NCBI RefSeq assembly: GCF_002284565.1
Contig: NZ_NPKI01000012.1
Coordinates: forward strand, 62,001-126,000
DNA: 64,000 nucleotides
Direction: 5' to 3'
From: Mesorhizobium mediterraneum
Lineage (GTDB): Bacteria; Pseudomonadota; Alphaproteobacteria; Rhizobiales; Rhizobiaceae
Positions 49,948 to 60,661 of this stretch are shown here, piece after piece. The notes under the pieces are model-generated. The model was not told the origin of the DNA, did not search any database, and was given only the letters and a program-made list of their open reading frames with translations. Position numbers and translations under genes: made by a program. The stretch's first letter is position 1, and every line of letters begins with the position of its first letter.

Positions 49948-50844
49948 CTACTTCTCCGGCGGTACATGGCCCAGCAGCCAGTCGCGAAAACTGGCGACCG
50001 GCGGATGGCCGCGTTTGTCGTGCGGCACGACGAGGTAATAGGCGCTGCGGCTTTGCATCGGCCGGCCCGGCGCCGGCACCAACTGGCCGCGCTGCAACTC
50101 GCCTGAGATGAGGACCTGCGGCAGCAGCGCGACGCCAAGCCCGGCCATGCAGGCCTGGGCGGCGGTGCCGAACTGCTCGAACTGCATGCCCGGTCCAGTC
50201 GGTGCGCTCAAACCCTGATGCTCGAACCACTCGGTCCATGCGCCGGGCCGCGTCGCCATATGCAGCAGCGGCAGGCGGCCGATATCGGCAGGCGTGGCAA
50301 TAGCGCGGCCGGTGAGAAAGTCAGGCGAAACCACGGGCATCACCGTCTCGCGCACCAGCAGCGTCGAGTCGGCATCCGGCCAGTCGGGCAGGCCGAAATG
50401 GATGGCGGCGTCGAGCCTCTCGCGGGCGAAGTCGAAGCGGCCGATACGAGTGACGAAATTGATGGTGATGTCGGGATTGTTTTCGACGAAATCCGGGATG
50501 AGCGGCATCAGCCAGCGTGTGCCGAAGGTCGGCAGGATGGCGAGGTTCAAGATGCCACTATGCCGATTGCTCATCAATCCAAGGGCCGCGTCGCGCAATT
50601 GACCTAGGGCGGCGCGCACCGCTTCGGCATAAATCTCGCCTGCCGTCGACAGCCGGACATTGCGGCTGTCGCGTTCGAACAGCCGACGGCCGAACTGGTC
50701 CTCCAACAACGCGATCTGCCGGCTTACAGCACCCTGAGTCAGATCGAGCTCGCGGGCGGCGGCGGTGAAAGAGCCGAGGCGCGCCACAGCCTCGAAGGCG
50801 GTAAGGGCGCCGATGTTAGGCAAAAGGCGGCGCTGGACGTTCAT
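49948..50844 (-). CDS. LysR-family regulator (GcvA-like subgroup), likely controlling gcdH
   Basis: A 298-residue LysR protein with HTH NIGALTAFEAVARLGSFTAA followed by DLTQGAVSRQIALLEDQFGR, and an effector domain with DAAIHFGLPDWPDADSTLLV typical of the GcvA-like group. It is divergent from the glutaryl-CoA dehydrogenase gene with a 108-base gap, the layout of a regulator-target pair. LysR regulators are known beside gcdH in several bacteria. The ATG at 50844 is followed by a standard N-terminus. Confidence 0.9.
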   Translation of the reverse strand: MNVQRRLLPNIGALTAFEAVARLGSFTAAARELDLTQGAVSRQIALLEDQFGRRLFERDSRNVRLSTAGEIYAEAVRAALGQLRDAALGLMSNRHSGILNLAILPTFGTRWLMPLIPDFVENNPDITINFVTRIGRFDFARERLDAAIHFGLPDWPDADSTLLVRETVMPVVSPDFLTGRAIATPADIGRLPLLHMATRPGAWTEWFEHQGLSAPTGPGMQFEQFGTAAQACMAGLGVALLPQVLISGELQRGQLVPAPGRPMQSRSAYYLVVPHDKRGHPPVASFRDWLLGHVPPEK

Positions 50845-50952
50845 GATCCATTACTAACGCTCATTGATTGGTGATGCAATTTCGTTTGATTTTTTTTAAG
50901 CGGGGGTCGATAAGCCGGGCACTTCAAGATTTTGTTCTGGGAACCGAGAGCC

Positions 50953-52143
50953 ATGGCCGCCGATAAGAACGCATTCGTCTGGGACGATCCTTTCCTGATC
51001 GAGGACCAGCTTTCGGAAGACGAGCGGATGGTGCGCGATGGCGCGGCGGCATTCGCTGCCGACAAGCTCGCTCCCAGGATCGAGGAAGCCTATCTCGAGG
51101 AAAAGACCGACGCCGGCATCTTTCGCGAGATGGGCGAGGCGGGTCTGCTCGGCATCACCATCCCCGAGGAATATGGCGGGCTCGGCGCCAACTATGTCAC
51201 CTATGGGCTGGTGGCGCGGGAAGTCGAGCGCATCGACTCGGGCTATCGCTCGATGATGAGCGTGCAGTCGTCGCTGGTGATGTATCCGATCCATGCCTAT
51301 GGCTCGGAGGCCCAACGCAAGAAATACCTGCCGAAGCTCGCCAGCGGCGAATGGATCGGCTGCTTCGGCCTGACCGAGCCGGATGCCGGTTCCGACCCGG
51401 GCGGCATGAAGACGCGCGCCGAAAAGACCGCGAACGGCTACAAGATCTCCGGCTCGAAAATGTGGATTTCCAACGCGCCGATCGCCGACGTCTTTGTCGT
51501 TTGGGCGAAATCGGCTGCGCATGACAACGAGATTCGCGGCTTCGTGCTGGAGAAGGGCATGAAGGGGCTGTCGGCGCCGAAGATCGGCGGCAAGCTGTCG
51601 CTGCGAGCCTCGATCACCGGCGAAGTGGTGATGGAAGGCGTCGAGGTCGGCGAAGACGCGCTGCTGCCCAATGTGTCGGGCCTGAAGGGGCCATTCGGCT
51701 GTCTCAACCGGGCGCGCTACGGCATCTCCTGGGGCGCGATGGGTGCAGCGGAAGATTGCTGGCACCGGGCCCGCCAATACGGCCTCGACCGCAAGCAGTT
51801 CGGCAAGCCGCTGGCCGGGACGCAGCTTTTCCAGAAAAAACTCGCCGACATGCAGACCGAGATCGCTCTGGGGCTGCAGGGCAGCTTGCGGGTCGGGCGG
51901 TTGATGGACGAAGGCAAGATGGCGCCGGAGATGATCTCGATCGTCAAGCGCAACAATTGCGGCAAGGCGCTCGACATTGCCCGCCAGGCCCGCGACATGC
52001 ATGGCGGCAACGGCATCCAGATCGGTTACCACGTCATGCGCCACGCGCAGAACCTTGAAACGGTCAACACCTATGAGGGCACGCATGACGTGCATGCGCT
52101 GATCCTCGGGCGGGCGCAGACCGGGTTGCAGGCGTTTTTCTGA
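50953..52143 (+). CDS. gcdH: glutaryl-CoA dehydrogenase
   Basis: A 396-residue FAD acyl-CoA dehydrogenase that also decarboxylates glutaryl-CoA to crotonyl-CoA in lysine and tryptophan degradation. Signature regions: the FAD loop [19 protein letters not shown], the substrate-side [19 protein letters not shown], the [13 protein letters not shown] helix, and the catalytic glutamate in [15 protein letters not shown]. The ATG at 50953 follows GAGAGCC. The LysR gene across the promoter is the likely regulator. The ALDH7-type gene at 62112 could feed the same lysine route but is not linked. Confidence 0.92.
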   Translation: MAADKNAFVWDDPFLIEDQLSEDERMVRDGAAAFAADKLAPRIEEAYLEEKTDAGIFREMGEAGLLGITIPEEYGGLGANYVTYGLVAREVERIDSGYRSMMSVQSSLVMYPIHAYGSEAQRKKYLPKLASGEWIGCFGLTEPDAGSDPGGMKTRAEKTANGYKISGSKMWISNAPIADVFVVWAKSAAHDNEIRGFVLEKGMKGLSAPKIGGKLSLRASITGEVVMEGVEVGEDALLPNVSGLKGPFGCLNRARYGISWGAMGAAEDCWHRARQYGLDRKQFGKPLAGTQLFQKKLADMQTEIALGLQGSLRVGRLMDEGKMAPEMISIVKRNNCGKALDIARQARDMHGGNGIQIGYHVMRHAQNLETVNTYEGTHDVHALILGRAQTGLQAFF

Positions 52144-52253
52144 GCCGGCAACTGTCGCTTAAATTAGGTGCACCGCAACATCTGCTTGGAGAATGCCCGC
52201 CTGATGTGTCAGGGTTCGGCGAATTCGTTTGAAACGCCGACTTTCGGGGCACC

Positions 52254-55200
52254 ATGGCAATTCTGGCAGCCGTCTACCACCTGACCCATTACAAATATGA
52301 CCGGCCGGTCGTCCTTGGCCCCCAGGTCATCAGGCTGCAGCCGGCGCCGCATTCCCGCACCAAGGTGCTCAGTCATTCGCTGAAGGTCGAGCCCGCAAAC
52401 CATTTCGTCAATCTGCAGCAAGACCCCTACGGCAATTTCCTCGCCCGCTTCGTGTTTCCTGAGCCGGTGACGGAGCTGAAGATCGAGGTCGACCTCGTCG
52501 CCGACATGACGGTCTATAATCCGTTCGATTTCTTCGTCGAGCCGTCGGCCGAAATCTTTCCGTTCGAGTACCCAGAAGAGATCCGCGACGATCTCGCCAT
52601 CTACCGGACGCCGGAGCCGGCTGGACCGCTGCTGTCGGCGTTCCTGCAGACCATCGTGCGACACCCAACCAACACCGTCAATTTCGTCGTCGACCTCAAT
52701 GCGCGGCTGCAGCGCGAGATCGCCTATATCGTGCGCATGGAAACCGGTGTCTTCTCACCCGAGGAAACGCTGGCCGCCGCCAAGGGATCCTGCCGCGATA
52801 CGAGCTGGCTGCTGGTGCAGATCCTAAGAAACCTCGGCCTCGCGGCGCGCTTCGTTTCCGGCTACCTGATCCAGCTGAAGCCCGACCTCGTCGCGCTTGA
52901 CGGGCCGCCCGGCACTGCCGTTGATTTCACCGATCTCCATGCCTGGTGCGAGGTCTATCTGCCGGGGGCCGGCTGGATCGGCTTCGACCCGACCTCCGGC
53001 CTGCTCACCGGCGAAAGCCATGTGCCGCTCGCCGCAACGCCGCATTTCCGCAACGCCGCGCCCATTTCCGGCATGGCGAGCTTCGCCAATGTCGAATTCG
53101 GCTTCGACATGCGGGTCGATCGCATCGCCGAGCACCCGCGCATCACCAAGCCATTCTCCGACGAAAGCTGGCTGGCGCTCGATGCCCTGGGCGTCCAGGT
53201 CGACGCCGCGCTCGAGGCCGGGGACGTGCGGCTGACCATGGGCGGCGAGCCGACCTTCGTGTCGATCGACGATTTCGAGGCGGAGGAGTGGAACACCGCC
53301 GCCGTCGGCCCGACAAAACGTGAGAAGGCCGATGCGCTGATCCGCCGGCTGCGTGAGCGTTTCGCGCCCGGCGGCTTCCTGCATTACGGTCAGGGCAAGT
53401 GGTATCCGGGCGAAAGTCTGCCGCGCTGGACATTCTCGCTCTACTGGCGCACCGACGGCGAGCCGGTGTGGAGCGACCCGTCGCTGATCGCACGGGAAAA
53501 CAGCGAAGCAGATGTCGGACCGAAGCAGGCTGAAAGCCTGCTGACGACGATTGCCGATGAACTCGGCATCGACAAGACCATGGTCAGCGAAGCCTATGAG
53601 GACCCGGCCGAGTGGCTGCTCAAGGAAGGCAAGCTGCCCGACAATGTCGACCCGTCCAATTCGAAGCTGGAAGACCCGGAAGAGCGCAGCCGCCTGGCAA
53701 AAGTGTTCGAACGCGGCCTGACCAAGCCGTCGGGCTACGTGCTGCCGGTCCAGCGCTGGAACAGCCAGGCGTCGGGGCCGCGTTGGCGTTCGGAGAAATG
53801 GAAGACACGGCGCGGCAAGCTGTTCCTGGTGCCGGGCGATTCGCCGGTCGGCTACCGCCTGCCGCTCGGCACGCTGCCCCATGTACCGCCGGCGCAGTTC
53901 CCCTACATCGTGCCGGTCGATCCTTCGCTGCCGCGTGGACCACTGCCGGCGCGCCAGGCTATTTTGCCTGAGGCCGCTCCGTTGCCGGACGCTGCCCCGG
54001 CCGAATTGGAAGGCGCCGACGAAATGGCGCGCCGCCAGCATGCGGCGTCCTTCACCGCCGCGACCGGCCAGCAGGACCGTGTCGAACAGGAGATCACCGA
54101 GATCGGCGGCGCGGTGCGCACCGCGCTGTCGGTCGAGCCGCGCGACGGACGGCTTTGTGTGTTCATGCCGCCGGTCGAGGCGCTGGAAGATTATCTCGAA
54201 CTGGTCGCGGCGGCCGAGAACGCGGCAAAGGCTATCGGCCTGCCGGTGCATATCGAGGGCTACGGCCCGCCGCACGATCCGCGCCTCAACGTCATCCGTG
54301 TGGCTCCGGATCCCGGTGTCATCGAGGTGAATATCCATCCGGCTGCGAACTGGCAGGACTGCGTGGCGACGACCACAGCGATCTACGAGGAGGCGCGGCA
54401 GACACGGCTTGGCGCCGACAAGTTCATGATCGACGGGCGCCACACCGGCACAGGCGGCGGCAACCATGTCGTCGTCGGCGGCGCGACGCCCAACGACAGC
54501 CCGTTCCTGCGCCGTCCGGATCTGCTGAAAAGCCTTGTCCTGCAATGGCAGCGCCGCCCGTCGCTGTCCTATCTGTTTTCGGGCCTGTTCATCGGCCCGA
54601 CCAGCCAGGCGCCGCGCTTCGACGAGGCGCGCCACGATTCGCTCTACGAGCTCGAGATCGCGATGGCGCAGGTGCCGCATCCAGACAAGGGCAATGCGCC
54701 ATTGCCGTGGTTGGTCGACCGGCTGTTCCGAAATCTTCTGACCGATGTGACGGGGAACACCCACCGTTCGGAAATTTGCATCGACAAGCTGTTTTCGCCC
54801 GACGGCCCGACCGGCCGGCTGGGGCTGGTCGAATTCCGCGGCTTCGAGATGCCGCCCAATGCGCGCATGAGCCTCGCGCAGCAATTGCTGGTGCGCGCCA
54901 TCATCGCCCGCGCCTGGAAAAACCCGCTCGACGGCCGCTTCGTGCGCTGGGGCACGTCGCTGCATGACCGTTTCATGCTGCCGCACTATGTCTGGGCTGA
55001 CTTTCTAGACGTGCTGGACGACCTCAAGCTGAACGGCTTTGAATTCCGCCCCGAATGGTTTGACGCGCAGCTCGAATTCCGCTTTCCGTTCTGCGGCGAG
55101 GTCCAGTATGCCGGTGTCAAGCTGGAGCTGCGGCAAGCGCTGGAGCCGTGGCATGTCATGGGCGAGCAGGGCGCCATCGGCGGGACCGTGCGCTTTGTCG

Positions 55201-55631
55201 ATTCTTCGGTCGAGCGGCTGCAGGTGAAGACGGAAGGGCTCAACCCGGAGCGTCATGCCGTCGTCTGCAACGGCCGTATCGTGCCAATGAAGGTGACCGA
55301 CACCAGAGAGATCGCGGTGGCGGGCGTCCGCTTCAAGGCATGGCAGCCGGCATCGGGCCTGCATCCAGCGCTGCCAGTCAACACGCCGCTGGTCTTCGAC
55401 ATCTACGATCGGTGGTCGGGCCGGGCGGTCGGCGGCTGCGTCTACCATGTCGCGCATCCCGGCGGGCGCAGCTACGACACCTTCCCGGTCAACGGCAACG
55501 AAGCGGAGGCGCGGCGGCTCGCCCGCTTCGAGCCGCGCGGCCATACGCCGTCCGGCTACGTGCTGCGCGACGAACAAGCCTCTGAGGATTTCCCGATGAC
55601 CCTTGACCTGCGGCGGCCTGCAAGACTCTGA
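52254..55631 (+). CDS. transglutaminase-like protein fused to DUF2126
   Basis: A 1125-residue protein, first of a three-gene operon. Residues 1-280 are a transglutaminase module (bacterial N-terminal domain, then catalytic C180 in [10 protein letters not shown]229 in [10 protein letters not shown]245 in GFDPTSG). Residues about 300-1125 are DUF2126, with [30 protein letters not shown] and a C-terminal [16 protein letters not shown] block. The [11 protein letters not shown] segment looks like an amide-ligase/circularly related active loop. The product is thought to be involved in peptide or amide bond chemistry with the next gene, but the substrate is unknown. Six bases separate it from the ATP-grasp gene. 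Confidence 0.88.
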   Translation: MAILAAVYHLTHYKYDRPVVLGPQVIRLQPAPHSRTKVLSHSLKVEPANHFVNLQQDPYGNFLARFVFPEPVTELKIEVDLVADMTVYNPFDFFVEPSAEIFPFEYPEEIRDDLAIYRTPEPAGPLLSAFLQTIVRHPTNTVNFVVDLNARLQREIAYIVRMETGVFSPEETLAAAKGSCRDTSWLLVQILRNLGLAARFVSGYLIQLKPDLVALDGPPGTAVDFTDLHAWCEVYLPGAGWIGFDPTSGLLTGESHVPLAATPHFRNAAPISGMASFANVEFGFDMRVDRIAEHPRITKPFSDESWLALDALGVQVDAALEAGDVRLTMGGEPTFVSIDDFEAEEWNTAAVGPTKREKADALIRRLRERFAPGGFLHYGQGKWYPGESLPRWTFSLYWRTDGEPVWSDPSLIARENSEADVGPKQAESLLTTIADELGIDKTMVSEAYEDPAEWLLKEGKLPDNVDPSNSKLEDPEERSRLAKVFERGLTKPSGYVLPVQRWNSQASGPRWRSEKWKTRRGKLFLVPGDSPVGYRLPLGTLPHVPPAQFPYIVPVDPSLPRGPLPARQAILPEAAPLPDAAPAELEGADEMARRQHAASFTAATGQQDRVEQEITEIGGAVRTALSVEPRDGRLCVFMPPVEALEDYLELVAAAENAAKAIGLPVHIEGYGPPHDPRLNVIRVAPDPGVIEVNIHPAANWQDCVATTTAIYEEARQTRLGADKFMIDGRHTGTGGGNHVVVGGATPNDSPFLRRPDLLKSLVLQWQRRPSLSYLFSGLFIGPTSQAPRFDEARHDSLYELEIAMAQVPHPDKGNAPLPWLVDRLFRNLLTDVTGNTHRSEICIDKLFSPDGPTGRLGLVEFRGFEMPPNARMSLAQQLLVRAIIARAWKNPLDGRFVRWGTSLHDRFMLPHYVWADFLDVLDDLKLNGFEFRPEWFDAQLEFRFPFCGEVQYAGVKLELRQALEPWHVMGEQGAIGGTVRFVDSSVERLQVKTEGLNPERHAVVCNGRIVPMKVTDTREIAVAGVRFKAWQPASGLHPALPVNTPLVFDIYDRWSGRAVGGCVYHVAHPGGRSYDTFPVNGNEAEARRLARFEPRGHTPSGYVLRDEQASEDFPMTLDLRRPARL

Positions 55632-55637
55632 TCAGCC

Positions 55638-58040
55638 ATGGCAAAGGGGAATCACAGGAAAATACGCGGCAGACCGCATAACCTGCTGGAGCACTACCAG
55701 CCGATCGACGGTGTCGTCGACGAGATGGTCGACGCATCAGGCAATCCTCGTCCGGTCTGGAAGGACTTCATCGAGGCACTGGAAGAGCTGGGGCCTGAAA
55801 AGCTCGCCCAGCGCTTCGCTCGCGCCGACCAGTATCTGCGCGACGCCGGTGTCTATTACCGCGTCTACGACAAGGCCGGCGCCAATGAGCGCGAATGGCC
55901 GTTGGCGCATGTGCCCCTGCTGATCGAGGAGCAGGAATGGGCTGCGATCAGTGCCGGCCTGGTTCAGCGGGCGGAGCTGTTCGAGGAAACGATCGCCGAC
56001 ATCTATGGGCCGAACCGGCTGGTCGAGAAAGGCATTTTGCCGGCGGGGCTGATCGCCGCCAGCCCGGAATATTTGCGGCCGGTCGTCGGCACCAGGCCGG
56101 CCAGCGGCCATTTCCTGCACTTCTGCGCCTTCGAGCTCGGCCGTGGACCGGACGGCCGCTGGTGGGTGCTCGGCGACCGCACGCAGGCGCCGTCGGGTGC
56201 CGGCTTTGCGCTGGAAAACCGCGTCGCCACCACGCGCGCGCTGTCCGACATCTATGGCGAGATGCATGTGCACCGTCTTGCCGGCTTCTTCCGCCGCTTT
56301 CGCGATGCGCTGAACGGCATGGCCAAGGTATCAGGCGGCCGTGTCGCCATCCTGACGCCGGGGCCGCTCAACGAAACCTATTACGAACATGCCTATATCG
56401 CCCGCTATCTCGGCATCATGCTGCTCGAAGGCGAGGATCTGACCGTCTCCGGCGGCCGGCTCATGGTACGCACCGTTTCGGGACTGATGCCGGTCAGCGT
56501 GCTCTGGCGACGGCTCGACGCCGCCTTCGCCGATCCGCTGGAGTTGCGGCCGGAGTCGCAGATCGGCACGCCAGGGCTGGTCGAGGCGATCCGCCGGGGA
56601 GCCGTTTCGGCCGTCAACGCGCTCGGCTCCGGGCTGATGGAAACGCGGGCGATGTCCGCCTTCCTGCCGAAGATTTCGCGCGAATTGCGCAACGAGGAGC
56701 TTCTGCTGCCGAGCGTCGCGACATGGTGGTGCGGCCGGGACACGGACCGTGACCATGTGCTGGCTAACCTCGACCACATGGTGATCGGTCCGGCGCTGTC
56801 GACGCGGCTTGCCTTCGAGGATGACGATTGCACCAGGCTGGGCTCGGCGCTGGTTGCCGGGGAGCGGGCCGAGCTGATAGCCCAGATCGAACGCGGCGGT
56901 GGCGACTTCGTCGGACAGGAAGCGGTAACGCTTTCGACCACGCCGGTCTATGTCGGCGGCTGGCTGGAGCCGCGGCCAGCAAGCCTGCGCGTCTATCTGG
57001 CGCGAACGCCCGAAGGCTGGACGGTGATGCCCGGTGGTTTTGCCCGTGTCGGCTTTTCGCTCGACCCGACGGCAATCGCCATGCAGCGCGGCGGCCAGGC
57101 GGCGGATGTGTGGGTGGTCAGCGACAGACCGGTTGAGCGCGAGACGCTGCTGCCGCAGGAGCACGACAGCTTCACCCGCACCTTGCCGGGCAGCCTGCCC
57201 AGCCGCGCGGCGGAAAACCTGACATGGCTCGGCCGCTACATCGAGCGATCGGAAGACACGGTGCGCATCCTGCGCGCCTATCACGTGCGGCTGGCCGAGG
57301 CCTCCGACCCGGACATGCCGCTGCTTGCCGATATCAGAGACTATCTCGAACCGTTCGGCATCGACGTCGCGACGGCGATCCCGCCGGGGCTGATCGGCAC
57401 GCTGGACAGCGCCGTCTACAGCGCCGGACAGATCCGCGACCGCTTCTCGCCCGATGGCTGGCTGGCGCTGAAGGATCTGTCGAAGACCATTCATCAATTC
57501 GCGACAACGGTGGCGCCGGGCGATGACGCGACGCGGGCGATGACGGTCATCCTGCGCAAGCTCGCCGGGTTTTCGGGCCTGCTGCATGAGAATATGTACC
57601 GCTTCACCGGCTGGCGCTTCCTGGAGATCGGCCGGCGGTTGGAACGCGGCATCCAGATCGCCCGCACGCTCGCCCGATTGACCAGGGCTGCGGCGCCGGA
57701 TGGCGCGCTCGACATGATGCTGGAGATCGGCGACAGCGTCATGACCCACCGGCGGCAGTATCCGGTGCAGGCCGGCCGGCGCACGGTGATCGATCTCCTG
57801 GTGCTCGATCCGCTCAACCCGCGCTCCATCCTGTTCCAGCTCGAGCGGCTGAAGGCCGAAATCGCGCTGTTGCCTGCTGTCGGTGAGGGGCATATGTCGC
57901 CAGCGGCGAAGGAGATCCTGCAACTCAACACGGCAATCGCCATCAAGGAGCCCTCGGACATGACGGCCAAGGCCCTGGACGATCTCGCCACCGAGATCGG
58001 CGGCCTCTACAACAGCCTCGCCAAAGCCTATTTCGGGTGA
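55638..58040 (+). CDS. circularly permuted ATP-grasp fused to alpha-E domain
   Basis: An 800-residue protein. Residues about 1-480 are a circularly permuted type 2 ATP-grasp (DUF404/DUF407: ITPGPLNETYYEHAYIARYL; EGEDLTVSGGRLMVRTVSGL; PSVATWWCGRD; AFEDDDCTRLGSAL). Residues about 500-800 are the alpha-helical alpha-E domain (ENLTWLGRYIERSEDTVRIL; LYNSLAKAYFG at the end). The family is predicted to ligate amino groups to carboxyls with ATP. The fusion of both halves in one chain, with transglutaminase genes on both sides, is the standard rhizobial arrangement. The stop overlaps the next gene's GTG. Confidence 0.9.
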   Translation: MAKGNHRKIRGRPHNLLEHYQPIDGVVDEMVDASGNPRPVWKDFIEALEELGPEKLAQRFARADQYLRDAGVYYRVYDKAGANEREWPLAHVPLLIEEQEWAAISAGLVQRAELFEETIADIYGPNRLVEKGILPAGLIAASPEYLRPVVGTRPASGHFLHFCAFELGRGPDGRWWVLGDRTQAPSGAGFALENRVATTRALSDIYGEMHVHRLAGFFRRFRDALNGMAKVSGGRVAILTPGPLNETYYEHAYIARYLGIMLLEGEDLTVSGGRLMVRTVSGLMPVSVLWRRLDAAFADPLELRPESQIGTPGLVEAIRRGAVSAVNALGSGLMETRAMSAFLPKISRELRNEELLLPSVATWWCGRDTDRDHVLANLDHMVIGPALSTRLAFEDDDCTRLGSALVAGERAELIAQIERGGGDFVGQEAVTLSTTPVYVGGWLEPRPASLRVYLARTPEGWTVMPGGFARVGFSLDPTAIAMQRGGQAADVWVVSDRPVERETLLPQEHDSFTRTLPGSLPSRAAENLTWLGRYIERSEDTVRILRAYHVRLAEASDPDMPLLADIRDYLEPFGIDVATAIPPGLIGTLDSAVYSAGQIRDRFSPDGWLALKDLSKTIHQFATTVAPGDDATRAMTVILRKLAGFSGLLHENMYRFTGWRFLEIGRRLERGIQIARTLARLTRAAAPDGALDMMLEIGDSVMTHRRQYPVQAGRRTVIDLLVLDPLNPRSILFQLERLKAEIALLPAVGEGHMSPAAKEILQLNTAIAIKEPSDMTAKALDDLATEIGGLYNSLAKAYFG

Positions 58041-58927
58041 GCATGCTCTACGACATCAGGCTCAATCTGCGTTACGACTATGATGCGGCGGCTGGCGGCG
58101 GCCGCCATCAGGTGCGCGTGCTGCCGCCGACGATTTCGGGCGTGCAGCGCGTGATCGCCGCTTCGCTGTCCTTCGCGCCGGCGCCGAGCGAACGCTCCGA
58201 CTTTTCCGATTTCTTTGGCAACAATGTCACGTCGATCGCCTTTCGCGATGCCCATGATGCGCTCGACATCAGGATGAGCGCGCGCGTCGCCGTCTCGCGG
58301 CCGGAGCCTGGGCTTGATGTGTCGCCCGACATTCGCCGGCTGCGCGAGGAACTCGACGCGGTGCGGTCGCTGTCGCCCGGATCGCCGCATCATTTCCTGG
58401 CCGCCAGCGATCACGCGGGCATCGACGCTGCGATCACGGCCTACGCGCGCGGCAGTGCCGGCAGCTCGGCTGTCAGCACTGCGGTGGACCTGTGCAACCG
58501 CGTTCATCGCGATTTCACCTATGATGGCGAGGCGACCACGGTGCAGACCCGGGCGAGCGATGCCTTCGACCTGAGGCGGGGCGTCTGCCAGGATTTTTCG
58601 CACATCATGATCGCCGGCCTACGCGGCCTCGGTATTCCCGCCGGTTATGTCAGCGGGTTCCTGCGCACCATTCCGCCGCGTGGCAAACCGCGGCTCGAAG
58701 GGGCCGACGCCATGCATGCCTGGGTCAAGGTGTGGTGTGGGCGCGACACCGGATGGCAGGAATTCGATCCGACCAACGGCATGCGGGCAAGCAACGACCA
58801 TATCACCGTCGGCCATGGCCGCGACTATTCGGATGTAGCGCCGATCGTCGGCGTCCTGAAGACGACGGGAGGGCAGGTCGGCGAGCAAGCAGTCGACGTC
58901 ATTCCGGTCGTGCTTGAAAAGGCATGA
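58037..58927 (+). CDS. transglutaminase-like protease fold protein
   Basis: A 296-residue protein, third gene of the operon. The transglutaminase triad is C184 in RRGVCQDFSH, H227 in DAMHAWVKVW and D244 in QEFDPTNG (numbered from the GTG). The N-terminal half is the bacterial transglutaminase-like N domain (YDIRLNLRYDYDAAAGGGRH). GTG 58037 overlaps the previous stop (GTGA); ATG 58043 is an alternative start. It could act as a peptidase cleaving the bond that the ATP-grasp enzyme makes, as proposed for this gene set. No signal peptide is present. Confidence 0.9.
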   Translation: MSMLYDIRLNLRYDYDAAAGGGRHQVRVLPPTISGVQRVIAASLSFAPAPSERSDFSDFFGNNVTSIAFRDAHDALDIRMSARVAVSRPEPGLDVSPDIRRLREELDAVRSLSPGSPHHFLAASDHAGIDAAITAYARGSAGSSAVSTAVDLCNRVHRDFTYDGEATTVQTRASDAFDLRRGVCQDFSHIMIAGLRGLGIPAGYVSGFLRTIPPRGKPRLEGADAMHAWVKVWCGRDTGWQEFDPTNGMRASNDHITVGHGRDYSDVAPIVGVLKTTGGQVGEQAVDVIPVVLEKA

Positions 58928-59074
58928 CGGCAAGCGAGGCCACACTCGATCTTGAACATCGGCAGAAGGCTGCTTCTCGAACGCGGATGTGGTGAGCCTG
59001 GTATCTTTGTGGAAGCCATGGCGGAACCAGCGGCCGATCCGTCGCTTATCTACGGGAAATTCCGTGGAGAGGAC

Positions 59075-60175
59075 ATGCTGGACAAATCCGGGTCGTCGCC
59101 TGGCCGGTCGGCTAGCAGGAAGGTTGCTCCAGGGGCGCCGACAAATGGGTCGCAAGCCTCTGCCGATCGAGCCTCACTCACCTACATCACTGACGCCGAG
59201 CCCGGTATCCGCCGTCTGAGGGTTGGCAAGGGATTTTCATACAAAGGGCCTGACGGGCAGGGCGTCGACGAGGACACTTTGGCCCGCATCAAGGCGCTCG
59301 CCATTCCACCGGCGTGGACAGATGTGTGGATTTCGCCCGTTGCTGACGGTCACATACAGGCGACCGGCCGGGACCAGCGCGGACGCAAGCAATATCGCTA
59401 CCATGCGCTATGGGCGGAGGAGCGTGACGGCGTCAAATATTCGAGCCTGGTTGCCTTTGCAGAAATCCTGCCCGAGCTGCGACGCCAGATCGATGCCGAT
59501 CTGCGCCGTCACGGCCTGCCGCTGGAGCGGGTTGTCGCCGCTGTGGTCTGGCTGCTCGACAATACGATGATCCGCGTCGGCAATTCCGCCTACGCTCGCG
59601 ACAACAACAGCTTTGGGCTGACCACGCTGCGCGACCGTCATGTCGACATCAATGGCTCGAGCCTGCGTTTCGCTTTCAAAGGCAAGTCCGGCAAGGAATG
59701 GAAGCTAAAGCTCGCCGATCGCCGGATCGCCAGGATCGTGCGCGGGGCCCAGGATCTGCCGGGCCAGAAGCTGTTCCAGTATCTCGACGAGGACGGAAGC
59801 AGGCGACCGATCCGCTCCGACGACGTCAACCGCTACATCAGGGAGATGGCAGGGGCCGATTTCAGCTCCAAGCATTTCCGAACCTGGGGCGGCACCATCC
59901 ATGCTGCGTCGCTGTTTGCGCAAACCGAACGACCCGAAAGCCAGGCACAACAGAAGCGGGTGATGAACGGCCTCATCGACAAGGTCGCCGAGCGGCTGGG
60001 CAACACGCGCGCCATCTGCCGCAGATGCTATATCCACCCGCAAGTTTTCGATGCCTGGTCCGAAGGACGGCTGCTCACCGAAATAGCGGATGCGAACAAG
60101 CGGAAACGATCGATACCCGGTCTCGATGACGAAGAGGCTCTCGTACTGAGATGGCTGAAGGCGCAGGAAAGCTGA
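59075..60175 (+). CDS. poxvirus-type DNA topoisomerase IB
   Basis: A 366-residue type IB topoisomerase that relaxes DNA by a 3'-phosphotyrosyl link. Family blocks: IPPAWTDVWISPVADGHIQA, GRDQRGRKQYRYHALW, RVGNSAYARDNNSFGLTTLR, KHFRTWGGTIHAASLF, and the catalytic tyrosine in RRCYIHPQV. The ATG at 59075 has GGAGAGGAC before it and is chosen over a frame running back to 58952. It follows the transglutaminase operon by about 150 bases on the same strand, and functional linkage is not obvious. Confidence 0.9.
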   Translation: MLDKSGSSPGRSASRKVAPGAPTNGSQASADRASLTYITDAEPGIRRLRVGKGFSYKGPDGQGVDEDTLARIKALAIPPAWTDVWISPVADGHIQATGRDQRGRKQYRYHALWAEERDGVKYSSLVAFAEILPELRRQIDADLRRHGLPLERVVAAVVWLLDNTMIRVGNSAYARDNNSFGLTTLRDRHVDINGSSLRFAFKGKSGKEWKLKLADRRIARIVRGAQDLPGQKLFQYLDEDGSRRPIRSDDVNRYIREMAGADFSSKHFRTWGGTIHAASLFAQTERPESQAQQKRVMNGLIDKVAERLGNTRAICRRCYIHPQVFDAWSEGRLLTEIADANKRKRSIPGLDDEEALVLRWLKAQES

Positions 60176-60286
60176 ACCGGACAGAGCAGCCGCAGTTTCG
60201 TGATCCGTGCAGGGCGTAATTTTTTGTCGACGTCATGTCGGGATAGGTCCTAGTGTTTCGTCCTTTGACAGAGAAAAGGACCACCC

Positions 60287-60661
60287 ATGCTCTACGCGAT
60301 CCTCTGCTATGCCTCCGAAGACGTCGTCTGCTCCTGGAGCAAGGAACAAGATGACGCTGTCATGGAAAAACTCCTGGGCGTGCAGGAAAAATACGCTCAG
60401 GCGGGCCGGCTTGGCCCGGTGGCGCGGCTGCTGCCGACGACCGCTGCGACAACGCTGCGGAAGGTCAAGGGCGAAGCGGTCGTCATCGACGGCCCGTTTG
60501 CCGAAACCAAGGAACAATTCCTCGGCTTCTACACGCTCGAATGCGCCGATCTCGACGAGGCCGTCGACTTTGCGCGCGAGCTTTCCGAGGTCAACCCGAG
60601 CGGCGGCTCTTACGAGATACGGCCGGTTTCGCTCTTCAATCCCGCCAAGGTTTCCGCATGA
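60287..60661 (+). CDS. YCII-domain (DGPF) protein, sigma-factor partner
   Basis: A 124-residue DGPF protein with the signature DGPFAETKEQFLG (about residues 68-80) and end YEIRPVSLFNP. It is a paralogue of the leftward gene at 20754. The ATG has AAAGGAC upstream. Its TGA overlaps the ATG of the sigma-factor gene, so both are co-translated. In the ECF42 group the adjacent DGPF proteins are the conserved partners, often replacing a classical anti-sigma factor. Confidence 0.9.
   Translation: MLYAILCYASEDVVCSWSKEQDDAVMEKLLGVQEKYAQAGRLGPVARLLPTTAATTLRKVKGEAVVIDGPFAETKEQFLGFYTLECADLDEAVDFARELSEVNPSGGSYEIRPVSLFNPAKVSA

Noticed and set aside
52824..54986. 720-codon open frame on the minus strand
   Set aside because: It lies wholly antisense to the transglutaminase-DUF2126 gene and has the Arg/His-rich composition of a high-GC shadow frame, with no family motif or ribosome site.
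56331..57923. 530-codon minus-strand frame under the ATP-grasp gene
   Set aside because: Shadow frame created by high GC at third codon positions.
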